NCBI GenBank assembly: GCA_024232355.1 | Contig: JAAEPW010000986.1 | Coordinates: forward strand, 12,395-76,394 | DNA length: 64,000 bases | Reading direction: 5' to 3' | From: Chloroflexota bacterium | GTDB lineage: Bacteria; Chloroflexota; Anaerolineae; B4-G1 | Shown here: piece after piece, positions 27,301-35,316 of the stretch | How positions within the stretch are numbered: position 1 is the first letter of the stretch | How the letters are laid out: each line of letters starts with the position of its first letter | Notes under the pieces: model-generated | The model's database searches: none | What the model was told of the DNA's origin: nothing | Seen by the model: only the letters and a program-made list of their open reading frames with translations | Position numbers and translations under genes: made by a program

Positions 27301-29185
27301 CGCATCCAGCGCCTACCCGGTGGGCTTTATCAAAGTGGATGCGCCACAGCCAGGACGCAGTTTCTCTTTTGTGCCTCGCAACGACGTTTCTCTCTTTAAC
27401 GACTTGGGGCGGGCGCTGTTCAGACGCATCGATTTCGCCAGCGATGCTGACAATGGACGTCTGATGAAAGTGCAGCGGGTGATTATCGGCAGTCAATACA
27501 GCCTGAAACTGGTTAATGAGAATGATCCACAGGAAGGTGTCGTGACCTTTGCCCGTCGTGATGCGCCGTCCGAGATCACCGCCATCGGCTACGAGATGGT
27601 GACCGAGGGCATCACCTTTGAGCTGTCTGACCTGCCGGCTGACCTAGGGACGGAGCGTCTGCCAGTTTCCGAGACGACGGCCGCGCGGTTGAGGCGTAAC
27701 TTTGTCAAACACGCCGTAATCACCAAACTTTCTACATACCCCGACGCTAACTATTTTTCCGCCGAGCGGTTTTCTGAAGTAATGCTGACAGCGGCTGATC
27801 TGCTCGTTCATCAGCAAGGGTGGCCCCTCGATACCTTCACGTCCGCTTGCTGCGCCGGCGATGCTGAGGTGCGTGGGGCCTTTAGTGGGTCGGTCAATCA
27901 AGTTCATCATCTCTCACGTAAGAATACCAAGGTCGTGATGCAGCTGTTCAACCGGGCGGACGTACGTACTCTCTTTGCCGACCGTTATGTAGAGATCCAT
28001 ACCGGTGGAACGCTATACCGACGCTACCTAGAGGATACTTTTGTTCATACCCTCAAGCACGCACTCAAGCAGACGGCGCAGAACCTGGCTGGAGTCGAGG
28101 CGATGCAGTACGTCACGGCGTACACCAAACTAAATATGGACTTTGGCGAGTTGAGCAAACGCCTGATTTGGCTCTACGAGCTGGGGATGGGCGGTGTGGG
28201 TGTAATGCGCACCGTGCAGGACGTGTTGCGGGATGCCCCAGCCCGTTTTTGGCAGATTCTTGAGGCATCGTTGGCGACGTGTGAGACAGAGACCGAAGAC
28301 CGTTTCCTGTTTGACGTCCTGGCACAACCCGAGGTGGTCCTCGACACGCTGCACGCTTTGGTAAACCGGGTACACATTGCAACTTTGTCTGCCGAGCGTC
28401 AGGATGCGCTGCGCGCCTTGCGCGACGGTCTGCGCCAGCAATGTGGCATGTTCCCCGCTCGTGCACAGACCCGGCTATTGGTCAAGCTCTTCTCCGATGA
28501 TTATGCCCAGCAGTCCATCGGGTTGCGAAACTGGCGTTTGTATCGCGAGTTGAACGTGAATTGGATTTCTGACCTGACGATACGCCTGGGACGATTGCCA
28601 ACCCCCACCGAAGCGCGCGGGTTGTTGCACTATGAGTTGACCCACTCGGATGGCGAGCGGCGCGTTGCGGCGCGCCAAGCATATCCCGAACTGACCCGTT
28701 TGTTGGACCTTTACCAGCGCGAGTACCACGGTGGCAATGCCCGTGAAGTACGCCGTATCTTTGAGAACGCCGTCGGGCGCAGGCTACTACTCAACTGCCG
28801 GGATGCCTGTCCCACCTGCCTGGACGAGGGGCCTGCTTGTCAGGTCGACCCGCCGGGATTGAGCTCACTAACGCTCAGTCGTGCCTTGGTGAATGAGGTA
28901 TTTCATAATCAGCGTCGAGAGCGGACCGTCACCTGCGTCACCGGTGTACCCCCCACCACGCTGGCCGAGTACATCGAGACCCTTTTCCAGCAAGACCCCG
29001 CTAGCCCAGTCTTTGTCACTGTGCCATCCGATCAGCCTGATGCATTGGCAGCGCTATTGAGTCACCTGACTGACTATGGCATAGTAGATCATCTAGAACG
29101 ACGTTATCCCCGGGTGACGCAGGTGCGCTCGCTGGACAGTATGTTGGTCGTTGGATTGTCTTTGGAGATGGAAAAGGACAGATGA
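24296..29185 (+). CDS. dpdJ: DpdJ-like large SF2 helicase
   Basis: The 1629-residue protein has superfamily 2 motifs: 'FQQRAF' Q-motif, 'TASTGSGKT' near 203, 'VMLDEIHLQSS' (DEIH) near 388, 'GLSATI', and 'QRKGRGGRKVGTRPI' near 675. Zn-binding cysteine pairs occur at 'CPFARCPICDGE' and 'FCTTCAARH', and a C-terminal set at 'CRDACPTCLDEGPACQ' near 1500. This layout fits the DpdJ helicases of 7-deazaguanine DNA systems and also resembles the DUF1998-linked helicases of DISARM. The next gene is a short PLD protein, as with dpdJ-dpdK. With dpdA present in the window, DpdJ is the better label. In Salmonella, dpdK and possibly dpdJ belong to the restriction-like part. Confidence 0.7.
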   Translation: MVNATQSLGPKRATLLDSLLTHIERREAEQIQYGLYDVLLTGDEVLTTFSSVPESDIRAALTQLWQRGLIIRFEDNADHREWLFRSRSSETVRLVSKLRQRKVDYVGEMRTHRNENSPRLVYDLKLEVRQRHVPNRNLPMVDIITPLQSRFTKPAHILESLFPASEFKFSGFQQRAFQAIAKHILLKPRRGNVRGLVVTASTGSGKTYAFFLPVLAYCIQEKGLRGQSGVKAICLYPRVALSENQLEDFVRLLYQANQHLPAERAITVGIDSGASPYTCYDFTQADYFPLKKRGWRWDADASRYICPFARCPICDGELAVQQTQPDVIFCTTCAARHPFILYAKEQFRSTPPDVLVATTESLNARLMDSKYQMLFGNADFPPPAVVMLDEIHLQSSTKGMQIGFLLRRLAARIRQGGKGHTHSPNLMLVGLSATIAQPRAFFSDLTGLSPFAIAQVSPDEESEMVTAGTERYLFVRAGREEDTAVISTLLQTAMVIVHTMPPPSPEEQADGVTKYKTFGFAQSLDIVGRWYYQLSDAEKINWENRERREGSTPEHWPIEHTPLYWYRMPGYNRQLFPDFFGRGLGSTPCPCPQHGYPDPGCVYFQEGECWWTSLGGLEDPMRIKRKTASDRQTRITMDDDLIITTTALEVGYDDASLMGVIQYQAPSNVASFVQRKGRGGRKVGTRPIVTTVLSPYKTSDVFLYQNHHLLVEPRFKKLPLNPSNPFLQRIHGFYTLFDWLAYLAERQGLHLTLGDHMEAQDYATLKRLTGRAEVLDAFREYLTDAFHLSDPARLQELLVDPTAHSWNDNGILTRGLTVLMDKLHEAFQDGRARQVKARSEVLRDYLPQNLFSDINLPELDVWYEQHRQTEDVSLGLSETIPGNVTFRGGRGSCWVAPSLKVDQVFVLENAYTLSDERRHEVLIEARELPMRIAHHIERLPQTQGHLPRAFRMLRPTVVRMQRFGTRDRSLWWMDRSQSPGHLIYKGKGAKPPKGPNIRQVRHASSAYPVGFIKVDAPQPGRSFSFVPRNDVSLFNDLGRALFRRIDFASDADNGRLMKVQRVIIGSQYSLKLVNENDPQEGVVTFARRDAPSEITAIGYEMVTEGITFELSDLPADLGTERLPVSETTAARLRRNFVKHAVITKLSTYPDANYFSAERFSEVMLTAADLLVHQQGWPLDTFTSACCAGDAEVRGAFSGSVNQVHHLSRKNTKVVMQLFNRADVRTLFADRYVEIHTGGTLYRRYLEDTFVHTLKHALKQTAQNLAGVEAMQYVTAYTKLNMDFGELSKRLIWLYELGMGGVGVMRTVQDVLRDAPARFWQILEASLATCETETEDRFLFDVLAQPEVVLDTLHALVNRVHIATLSAERQDALRALRDGLRQQCGMFPARAQTRLLVKLFSDDYAQQSIGLRNWRLYRELNVNWISDLTIRLGRLPTPTEARGLLHYELTHSDGERRVAARQAYPELTRLLDLYQREYHGGNAREVRRIFENAVGRRLLLNCRDACPTCLDEGPACQVDPPGLSSLTLSRALVNEVFHNQRRERTVTCVTGVPPTTLAEYIETLFQQDPASPVFVTVPSDQPDALAALLSHLTDYGIVDHLERRYPRVTQVRSLDSMLVVGLSLEMEKDR

Positions 29186-29715
29186 GCTATATTCCCTCTC
29201 AAGATTCCGCTCTGCGCGCGGCCCTTATCAGCAATTTTCTGGTGGCTGAATTGCTCTCCAGCCGCGCTGCCCCCGACTATACTTTGTGGGTAGTCGCGCC
29301 CTGGGTGACGAACTTTGCACTGGGCCTGCCCTCATCAGCCGACCTAACAACGTTGGTGGACAGTGCCGAGCCGCGGCCATATCTGTTTGAAGTGTTACGC
29401 CAGGTCGCATCCAACGGAGGGCGTGTAGCGATGGTGGTGCGCACCGAGGTCGTCCCAAACCGGGTTGAACGGTTCATCCGGCCCCTGATGGACCTGGTGG
29501 CCGAACCTGGGATCACTGTGCGTCAATTGAGGAATTTGCACGCCAAGATCTATGTTGGACAGTATGGGGCGTTGTACGGTTCGCCCAACTTGACGGCCAG
29601 TGGAGCCGAGTACAATATCGAGTTCAGCCGGTATGTATCGGATGTACGCTCTGTGTCTCAACTGCGAGCAGAGTCGCAGGCTATCTTTGAGTGTGCCGAG
29701 GAGTTGGCGGGATGA
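29182..29715 (+). CDS. dpdK: DpdK-like phospholipase-D-fold nuclease
   Basis: The 177-residue protein has a single HKD motif, 'NLHAKIYVGQYGALYGSPNL' (His, Lys and the downstream Gly-Ser and Asn). One motif implies action as a dimer, as in small PLD nucleases such as Nuc/BfiI and the DpdK/DrmC class. It overlaps the helicase gene by 4 bp (ATGA), so the two are translationally coupled. DpdK is linked to restriction of unmodified DNA. DISARM DrmC is the alternative, but no adenine/cytosine methylase or separate DrmB was found. Confidence 0.75.
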   Translation: MSYIPSQDSALRAALISNFLVAELLSSRAAPDYTLWVVAPWVTNFALGLPSSADLTTLVDSAEPRPYLFEVLRQVASNGGRVAMVVRTEVVPNRVERFIRPLMDLVAEPGITVRQLRNLHAKIYVGQYGALYGSPNLTASGAEYNIEFSRYVSDVRSVSQLRAESQAIFECAEELAG

Positions 29716-32006
29716 TCGAGTCCTACCACATTGATCCGGGCCGGGGTTATGATGGCCAGGTAGGTCTGTACGTCCAAGCCGATGTTCAGATAACACGCCA
29801 GTTCTATTGGGTGCTGCGGAAGGCCGGTTTCAATTGCATCCCTTGTGCGCGATCCAACCGGCCCGAGTTCAACCACTTTGCCTTTATCGCTCTGCCCGAT
29901 AGCGGTTTGGACAAGGCCGGCATTGCCCAGCGGTTACGCCCGTTGTGTGAGACGCACACTGTGCAATCCTCCGCTGAATCTATCGCACCTGACCACGAGA
30001 CCTGGCGTATATCTTTGAATACCTATATCCAGACATATCGCGCCCAACGGTTTGACCGGACCTATGAACGTCCCGCCGACGCTTTCGACAAGGTCAGAAC
30101 CTACAATTTGATTCAAAATGGCCGGTACGACAAGGCGGAGCAATATTTGAATACCTTTGCCACCGATGCCCCGCCTTCCTTGGTACCCGCTTACTTGATC
30201 TACCTATACCACGTGCAGGGCCGTTTCAACGACGTTGTGGTTGTCTACACCCGTTACGCCGATCATCTGCAAGCCGGCGACGTGAATCACCGGGTTATCG
30301 AGTGGATTGTAGGGACGTTTTTGCGATTGGATCCCCCTAGGCCAGAACAGGCCCTCGTCGTGTTGGATACCTTCTTGCCCGAATTCCAGCGTCAGGGTGT
30401 GTCCGAGCTGCTCTTGGCTCTGCGCGCTCAGGCTCGTGCTTTGCAGGGACAACTCCCCCAGACCGCGCCCGATCTGCGCGCTTATCTTGCTTCTGCCTCC
30501 ACCCTCGTCGACCACCTCGAAGACTTGTTGGAACTCATTGCTGGGCTGCCTGTGCCTGCCGTGGAGGTCGAAGCGCTGCTGGACGAACTGACTGCACGTA
30601 TCGAACCTGCACACCACTGGCACATTGCCTTGGAACGGAGTGCATTGGCCCGCCGTGACAATCGTCCAGCGGAAGCACTAGTCCATTTGCGGGCTGTGCT
30701 TGCTGCGCTACCGTCTGGCTTATCTTCTGACGATTTGGATGCTCTGCGCCTGGACGCCGCTAACCTGTACCTGATCCTTGAGCAACCCCAAGATGTGATC
30801 GAAACGTTGACTTTGGTTACACCTGAAGACTTGTCGCCAGAAGAACAACGTGTCTACTGGGAATTGCTGGGCCATGCACGACTGATCATCGGGCAGTCCG
30901 AGTCGGCGCTGGATGCCTTGATTCAAGCCTATCAGTTGGGCGCACATGCTCCTGACGTGCTCCAACCATTGGCCCGGCTGGCCTACCAAGATGGGAATTG
31001 GGAATTAGCCCAACGTGCCTATGCCGATTTACTCCAGAGTGGCTTTGAGCCGAACCTACAAGATTGTCTCTACGCCGGCGTTTTGGCTTGGCTGCAGGAC
31101 GATCCACTCCAGACTGTCGAGTTGTTGCGTGACACAATCTCTTCACTGCTGCACAGATTAGGTCCATCTGGCGAGTTACCGATAGCTCACGAGGCGTTAG
31201 TCGAGAGCCTGCGCGCCGTGGATGCTCCAGCGGATGATGTCGTCAGCGCCATCGGGGAGTGGACGGACACTCTGGTAGCCCTGAATGACCTGAACGGGCT
31301 GGAACGCCTGGTAGGTTACATCGCTGACGCTGGCCTGGATCGCGCCACGACTTTTGCTTTGCTGGAAGCTATTGAACCCTCGCTTGTCGATCATCCTGAT
31401 GGCAAGGATTGTCTGGCGCAGATCTACGTCCGGCTGCTTTGCGCAGAGGTAGATGCCTCGCTGCGCCAGGGGCAGGCGCTGCCTGCCTACACACTTGACC
31501 TACAGCGCGATCTGTTTGGGTTAAATCGAGGACAATTCGACTTTACCCAGGAATACTTGCAAGGGGAACTAGCCCGCGCCCGCGCAGCAGAGTTGGTGGA
31601 AGCTGATTTTAACTTGGAGCCGGCTGAGGAGGAGGTGCTCGACTTGAGCGAGCGTTGGGTGGCGTTGGTGGGCGGCTATGCGCCAGTGCGCTGGCGCGTG
31701 CGTGAGATCCTGACCCGCGACTACAACCTTGGTCGCTTTACGGAGGTTCCACCCTCGTGGGAAGCGCGAGTGGATCAGTCCCGCGTGGCCGAGGCCGTGC
31801 GTGGGGCAGATTTGATTGTGGTGGTGCATCGCTGCATCAAGCACGATGGGACGGATGTGCTGAAGGTTGTGGTGGAAGGGGCGGAGTTGGAAGAGCGTGT
31901 TCGGTATACAGTAGGGAAGGGGCAAAGCAGTGCTATTCAAACAGTGCAGGGATACTTTGGGCCAAGATGTAATCAAGTCGCTTGGGTTTCCACCGAGTTG
32001 AACTAA
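29712..32006 (+). CDS. TPR-type protein with a C-terminal DUF2325-like domain, possibly DpdD-like
   Basis: I start the gene at the ATG at 29712, which overlaps the dpdK stop (ATGA). A start 21 bp earlier lies deeper in dpdK. The 764-residue protein begins with a small mixed domain ('GQVGLYVQADVQITRQFYWV'). A long alpha-helical TPR-like array follows ('GRYDKAEQYLNTFA', 'NRPAEALVHLRAVLAAL', 'GQSESALDALIQAYQLGAH', 'GNWELAQRAYADLL'). The last ~110 residues ('WVALVGGYAPVRWRVREIL', 'ADLIVVVHRCIKHDG') resemble DUF2325. In Salmonella, dpdD is another restriction-side gene of large size, but I cannot verify homology by eye. It is probably a scaffold or sensor subunit of the helicase-nuclease. Confidence 0.65.
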   Translation: MIESYHIDPGRGYDGQVGLYVQADVQITRQFYWVLRKAGFNCIPCARSNRPEFNHFAFIALPDSGLDKAGIAQRLRPLCETHTVQSSAESIAPDHETWRISLNTYIQTYRAQRFDRTYERPADAFDKVRTYNLIQNGRYDKAEQYLNTFATDAPPSLVPAYLIYLYHVQGRFNDVVVVYTRYADHLQAGDVNHRVIEWIVGTFLRLDPPRPEQALVVLDTFLPEFQRQGVSELLLALRAQARALQGQLPQTAPDLRAYLASASTLVDHLEDLLELIAGLPVPAVEVEALLDELTARIEPAHHWHIALERSALARRDNRPAEALVHLRAVLAALPSGLSSDDLDALRLDAANLYLILEQPQDVIETLTLVTPEDLSPEEQRVYWELLGHARLIIGQSESALDALIQAYQLGAHAPDVLQPLARLAYQDGNWELAQRAYADLLQSGFEPNLQDCLYAGVLAWLQDDPLQTVELLRDTISSLLHRLGPSGELPIAHEALVESLRAVDAPADDVVSAIGEWTDTLVALNDLNGLERLVGYIADAGLDRATTFALLEAIEPSLVDHPDGKDCLAQIYVRLLCAEVDASLRQGQALPAYTLDLQRDLFGLNRGQFDFTQEYLQGELARARAAELVEADFNLEPAEEEVLDLSERWVALVGGYAPVRWRVREILTRDYNLGRFTEVPPSWEARVDQSRVAEAVRGADLIVVVHRCIKHDGTDVLKVVVEGAELEERVRYTVGKGQSSAIQTVQGYFGPRCNQVAWVSTELN

Positions 32007-32088
32007 ACCAGCACATTTCTTTGGTAACTTGCACATTCGGCAACGCGAGGAATCCATCCCGGGTTAAGAAAGAACAGAAGGAGGCAGA

Positions 32089-35000
32089 ATGAGTTCTCAA
32101 AGGCCAATAATACATGGGAGAATTGGCGACTATGAACTTTTAAATGTGATTGGACGGGGCGGTATGGGAATAGTCTATGAATCCTTTGACTGGCGAAGAC
32201 ACAGCAAAGTGGCAGTAAAAACACTCTCCCAAGAGATGCAACTAGTATATGGCGCGGAGGACTTGTTCCGGGCGAGTATAGAATTGCAGATGCGTCTACA
32301 GCATCCCAACATAGTTCGTGTCTTTGGAGTATGGAGCACCTTGGGCTTTCCGTATGCAGTGTTTGAGTATTGCTCAAGTGCTACCAAAACTTGGCAGAAC
32401 CTGCAAGAGAGAATTGATACTTTCAAAGATATCTGCGCAGCTATTCAATATACCCACGAACGCGGGATAGTTCACGGTGATATTAAGCCATCGAATATAC
32501 TCATCGCTGTGGACGGGCGAGGTGTCATAACGGATTTTGTAGATACAGACTTTCTTCTGCGGCAAATGACTTCACAGCGGATTTCAATACGAGATTGGGG
32601 AACAGCACTATACATGTCTCCGCAACGGCTCCTTGAAGGCTCCCCCAGCATTAGCGATGACATCTATGCTCTTGGCGCATCGCTTTTAGAATTGGTTGGT
32701 GGGACAATCCCCTACTCTGAGGAAGGCAAAGCTCTGGCACAAGCGAAACTCAAAAATCAATTTGAGATTCCAAATCAATATCATCTTACCGGGATTGATC
32801 GAGTAATCAGGCAGGCAATGTCCGGCGATGAGCACAGGAGGTACCAATCTGTTTCCGAGATTATCACTGAACTCGAATCTGTCTTGATAGCCGACATTAG
32901 CTTATCTCTTCTCCACTGGGAAATGTCGGAAACTCTTCGGCGTCCAGCAAGGCTTATTGATAAGAAGGGAACCGAGTTTCCCATTGTTGGCAAAAAAACC
33001 ACAATTGGACGTCATTCGAAGAATGATATCGTTATTGACGATCCAATGGTATCACGCTTTCACGCCGTGATCCTGAATCACGATGGCTACTTTGTGCAAG
33101 ATACAGGAACTTTGAACGGCACTTGTATCAATGGAGGGATACGAGTCAGTGTATTGAGGAGGTTGGAGCTCGGCGATGAGTTGCAGTTGGGTAGCCAAGT
33201 CCTGCGATTGCAATTCGAAGTCTATACATCGTCTGACACGGAACCCGTACCTGTCAACCTCCCTCCTTATATTATCTACCTTGTAGATACAGAAGAACAG
33301 TTAAACGTTGGTATACCGGAAGGTTTGAGTCAGATAGTTCTTGACCAGACAGGGGCAATCGAGATGTGGATGCACCGCCAATTGCTGACTAGTGTGCAGC
33401 TATTGGTTGAGATAGCTGTAGACGCAAATTCCGTGAACGTTCGTGCCGTTGCCCAGACCGAAAATTTACTGCTCAATGGTCAAAAATTCATAGAAGGAGA
33501 CTTGACTGAGGGAGATAGTTTGTGCATAAATGGACGTAACTACATAGTTCAATCAGCTTTACCCAAGTGGATAAAGAAAGCTGAAGAAACATTGTTTGAA
33601 AGAGGACGCATATCCGCATGCACTCTAGGATCAATAATACCAGCGTCGGGGCACTCCAAGGTGGTAGAGGAATGCTATAAAAGACACACGGATTTGGATC
33701 TCGTGCTTGATTTACAAGACCAGGCGCTAGAATTCAGACAAATCTCGTTGTTCTCCCAATTTCGTCGACTATGGCAAGATTCAAGACAGTTTCTGTTCAA
33801 TGAGATGGGTTTTAAATTGGTGGCCGAGATGGTTTCATTCATAGCTCGAGTACTTGATCTAACAACACTGGAACCCGAGAGAGCCTCCGTCAGCCGATTC
33901 CTTGTGTATTCGCTGGATATATCCCCTATAACTGCAAACCCGCAGCTTGGACCTATGCTACCAATAGTGATATTTGTGTCAAGGCAGTTCACTCGAGACG
34001 ATATTCTTCCTTTACAGACATCGATAGCTCATCTAGAGGGACGAGGGTTTGCGCCACTAATTCTAATCTCTTTGCTATCAGAGCAAGGGGTTGCTCGTGA
34101 TATTCTCGATATAATCAAAACCGTATACGCTATCAATGTATTTCCAGCAACATTCATGGATTTGATTGCCATCTTGTTTGCCAAGAATCCAATAAGTGCA
34201 CTGCGAGAGACAGTACTATCGCATACCGATCTTGAAGATATAATTCCATTCATCATAACTGGTCCTACCAGCAAGGAGATGTTCTTTGGACGCGAAAGCG
34301 ATCTAGAAAGAGTCCGTAAGCAAGCAGTTTACTCGTCCTTTGCAATTATAGGTGGTCGACGTATTGGAAAATCTTCCTTTCTCCTACATTTGCATCGCAT
34401 TCGATTGTCTGCTGCTGGTATCTATACAATCTATCATGACTGTTCTACTACACCTACCTATGAAGATTTTCTATCCGCAAATATCCGAGACTGGCAACCT
34501 GAAGCACCAGTAGATGCCCCTGCAACATTTGCTGACTTTCTTCACTCACCACGATTTGACCGATCTACTGTTTTGTTGTTAGATGAAGCTGATAAACTTG
34601 TTCCTGCCGATCGCGCCAGTGATTGGCCATTGTTCAACGCACTGCGGGCGTTGTCTAACTCGGGCTATGCCCAATTGATTCTCAGTGGCGAACGTGCCCT
34701 GCGAAATGCACTACGTGATCCCAAGAGCCCCCTATTCAATTTCGCCAACGTGATGCTTCTTGGCCCTCTGGATTATCCTGCCGTCGAGGATCTGATTACT
34801 CAGCCAATGAGGCAATTAGCAGTTGAATTGGTCGATGAGAAGGCCATCATAAATTCTATTTGGGAGTTTACCTCGGGTCATCCCAATGTTGTTCAACGTC
34901 TATGTTGCCGCCTTATCCAGCGGTTCGGTAATCAGGGCACGCGCAGTATTACGTTGGATGATGTAAATGCAGTCATCGAAAATCCCAGCTTCCAGCGTGA

Positions 35001-35316
35001 TGACTTTCTCAGCACCTACTGGGAAGCCGCCACCCCATTGGAGAGGATTATCTCATTGCTGATAGCAGACGATGAGAGCGTACGTACTCTACGCACCGTG
35101 CGCCAGGTCCTGGCGGAGCACTGCGACCTGCGGCCCAAAGCCCGTGAGGTGGATGATGCCTTGCAGCGCCTAGTAGACTTGCGATCTATTCTCAAGCACA
35201 CTCCTACCGGCTACGAGTTTGCGGTCAAGGCTTTCCCTCAGGTTGTAGCTGGAACGATGACATTGGACGATATGCTGGAGATACTTACTGAAGAATATCA
35301 GGAGCAGAGCGAATGA
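32089..35316 (+). CDS. Protein-kinase-like, FHA and STAND ATPase fusion
   Basis: The 1075-residue protein begins with a Ser/Thr kinase fold: 'IGRGGMGIVYESFD' (glycine loop), 'VAVKTL' (Lys), 'HGDIKPSNILI' and 'WGTALYMSPQRL'. The HRD arginine is Gly and the DFG glycine is Val ('TDFV'), so catalysis may be weak or absent. An FHA domain follows near 300-385 ('TIGRHSKNDIVIDDPMVSRF'), with a second FHA-like stretch after it. A STAND/AAA module has 'GGRRIGKSSFLLHL' near 755 and 'TVLLLDEADKLV'. An AAGGAGG site precedes the start and the gene is coupled (ATGA) to the next. It probably senses a phosphorylated or ligand signal upstream of the caspase/SIR2 effector. Confidence 0.85.
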   Translation: MSSQRPIIHGRIGDYELLNVIGRGGMGIVYESFDWRRHSKVAVKTLSQEMQLVYGAEDLFRASIELQMRLQHPNIVRVFGVWSTLGFPYAVFEYCSSATKTWQNLQERIDTFKDICAAIQYTHERGIVHGDIKPSNILIAVDGRGVITDFVDTDFLLRQMTSQRISIRDWGTALYMSPQRLLEGSPSISDDIYALGASLLELVGGTIPYSEEGKALAQAKLKNQFEIPNQYHLTGIDRVIRQAMSGDEHRRYQSVSEIITELESVLIADISLSLLHWEMSETLRRPARLIDKKGTEFPIVGKKTTIGRHSKNDIVIDDPMVSRFHAVILNHDGYFVQDTGTLNGTCINGGIRVSVLRRLELGDELQLGSQVLRLQFEVYTSSDTEPVPVNLPPYIIYLVDTEEQLNVGIPEGLSQIVLDQTGAIEMWMHRQLLTSVQLLVEIAVDANSVNVRAVAQTENLLLNGQKFIEGDLTEGDSLCINGRNYIVQSALPKWIKKAEETLFERGRISACTLGSIIPASGHSKVVEECYKRHTDLDLVLDLQDQALEFRQISLFSQFRRLWQDSRQFLFNEMGFKLVAEMVSFIARVLDLTTLEPERASVSRFLVYSLDISPITANPQLGPMLPIVIFVSRQFTRDDILPLQTSIAHLEGRGFAPLILISLLSEQGVARDILDIIKTVYAINVFPATFMDLIAILFAKNPISALRETVLSHTDLEDIIPFIITGPTSKEMFFGRESDLERVRKQAVYSSFAIIGGRRIGKSSFLLHLHRIRLSAAGIYTIYHDCSTTPTYEDFLSANIRDWQPEAPVDAPATFADFLHSPRFDRSTVLLLDEADKLVPADRASDWPLFNALRALSNSGYAQLILSGERALRNALRDPKSPLFNFANVMLLGPLDYPAVEDLITQPMRQLAVELVDEKAIINSIWEFTSGHPNVVQRLCCRLIQRFGNQGTRSITLDDVNAVIENPSFQRDDFLSTYWEAATPLERIISLLIADDESVRTLRTVRQVLAEHCDLRPKAREVDDALQRLVDLRSILKHTPTGYEFAVKAFPQVVAGTMTLDDMLEILTEEYQEQSE

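Noticed and set aside
24296..29715. DISARM system (drmA/drmB/drmC)
   Set aside because: The helicase plus PLD pair is similar, but no DNA methylase or separate DUF1998 gene is present while dpdA and a preQ0-type transporter are. DpdJ/DpdK fits better, though the call is not certain.
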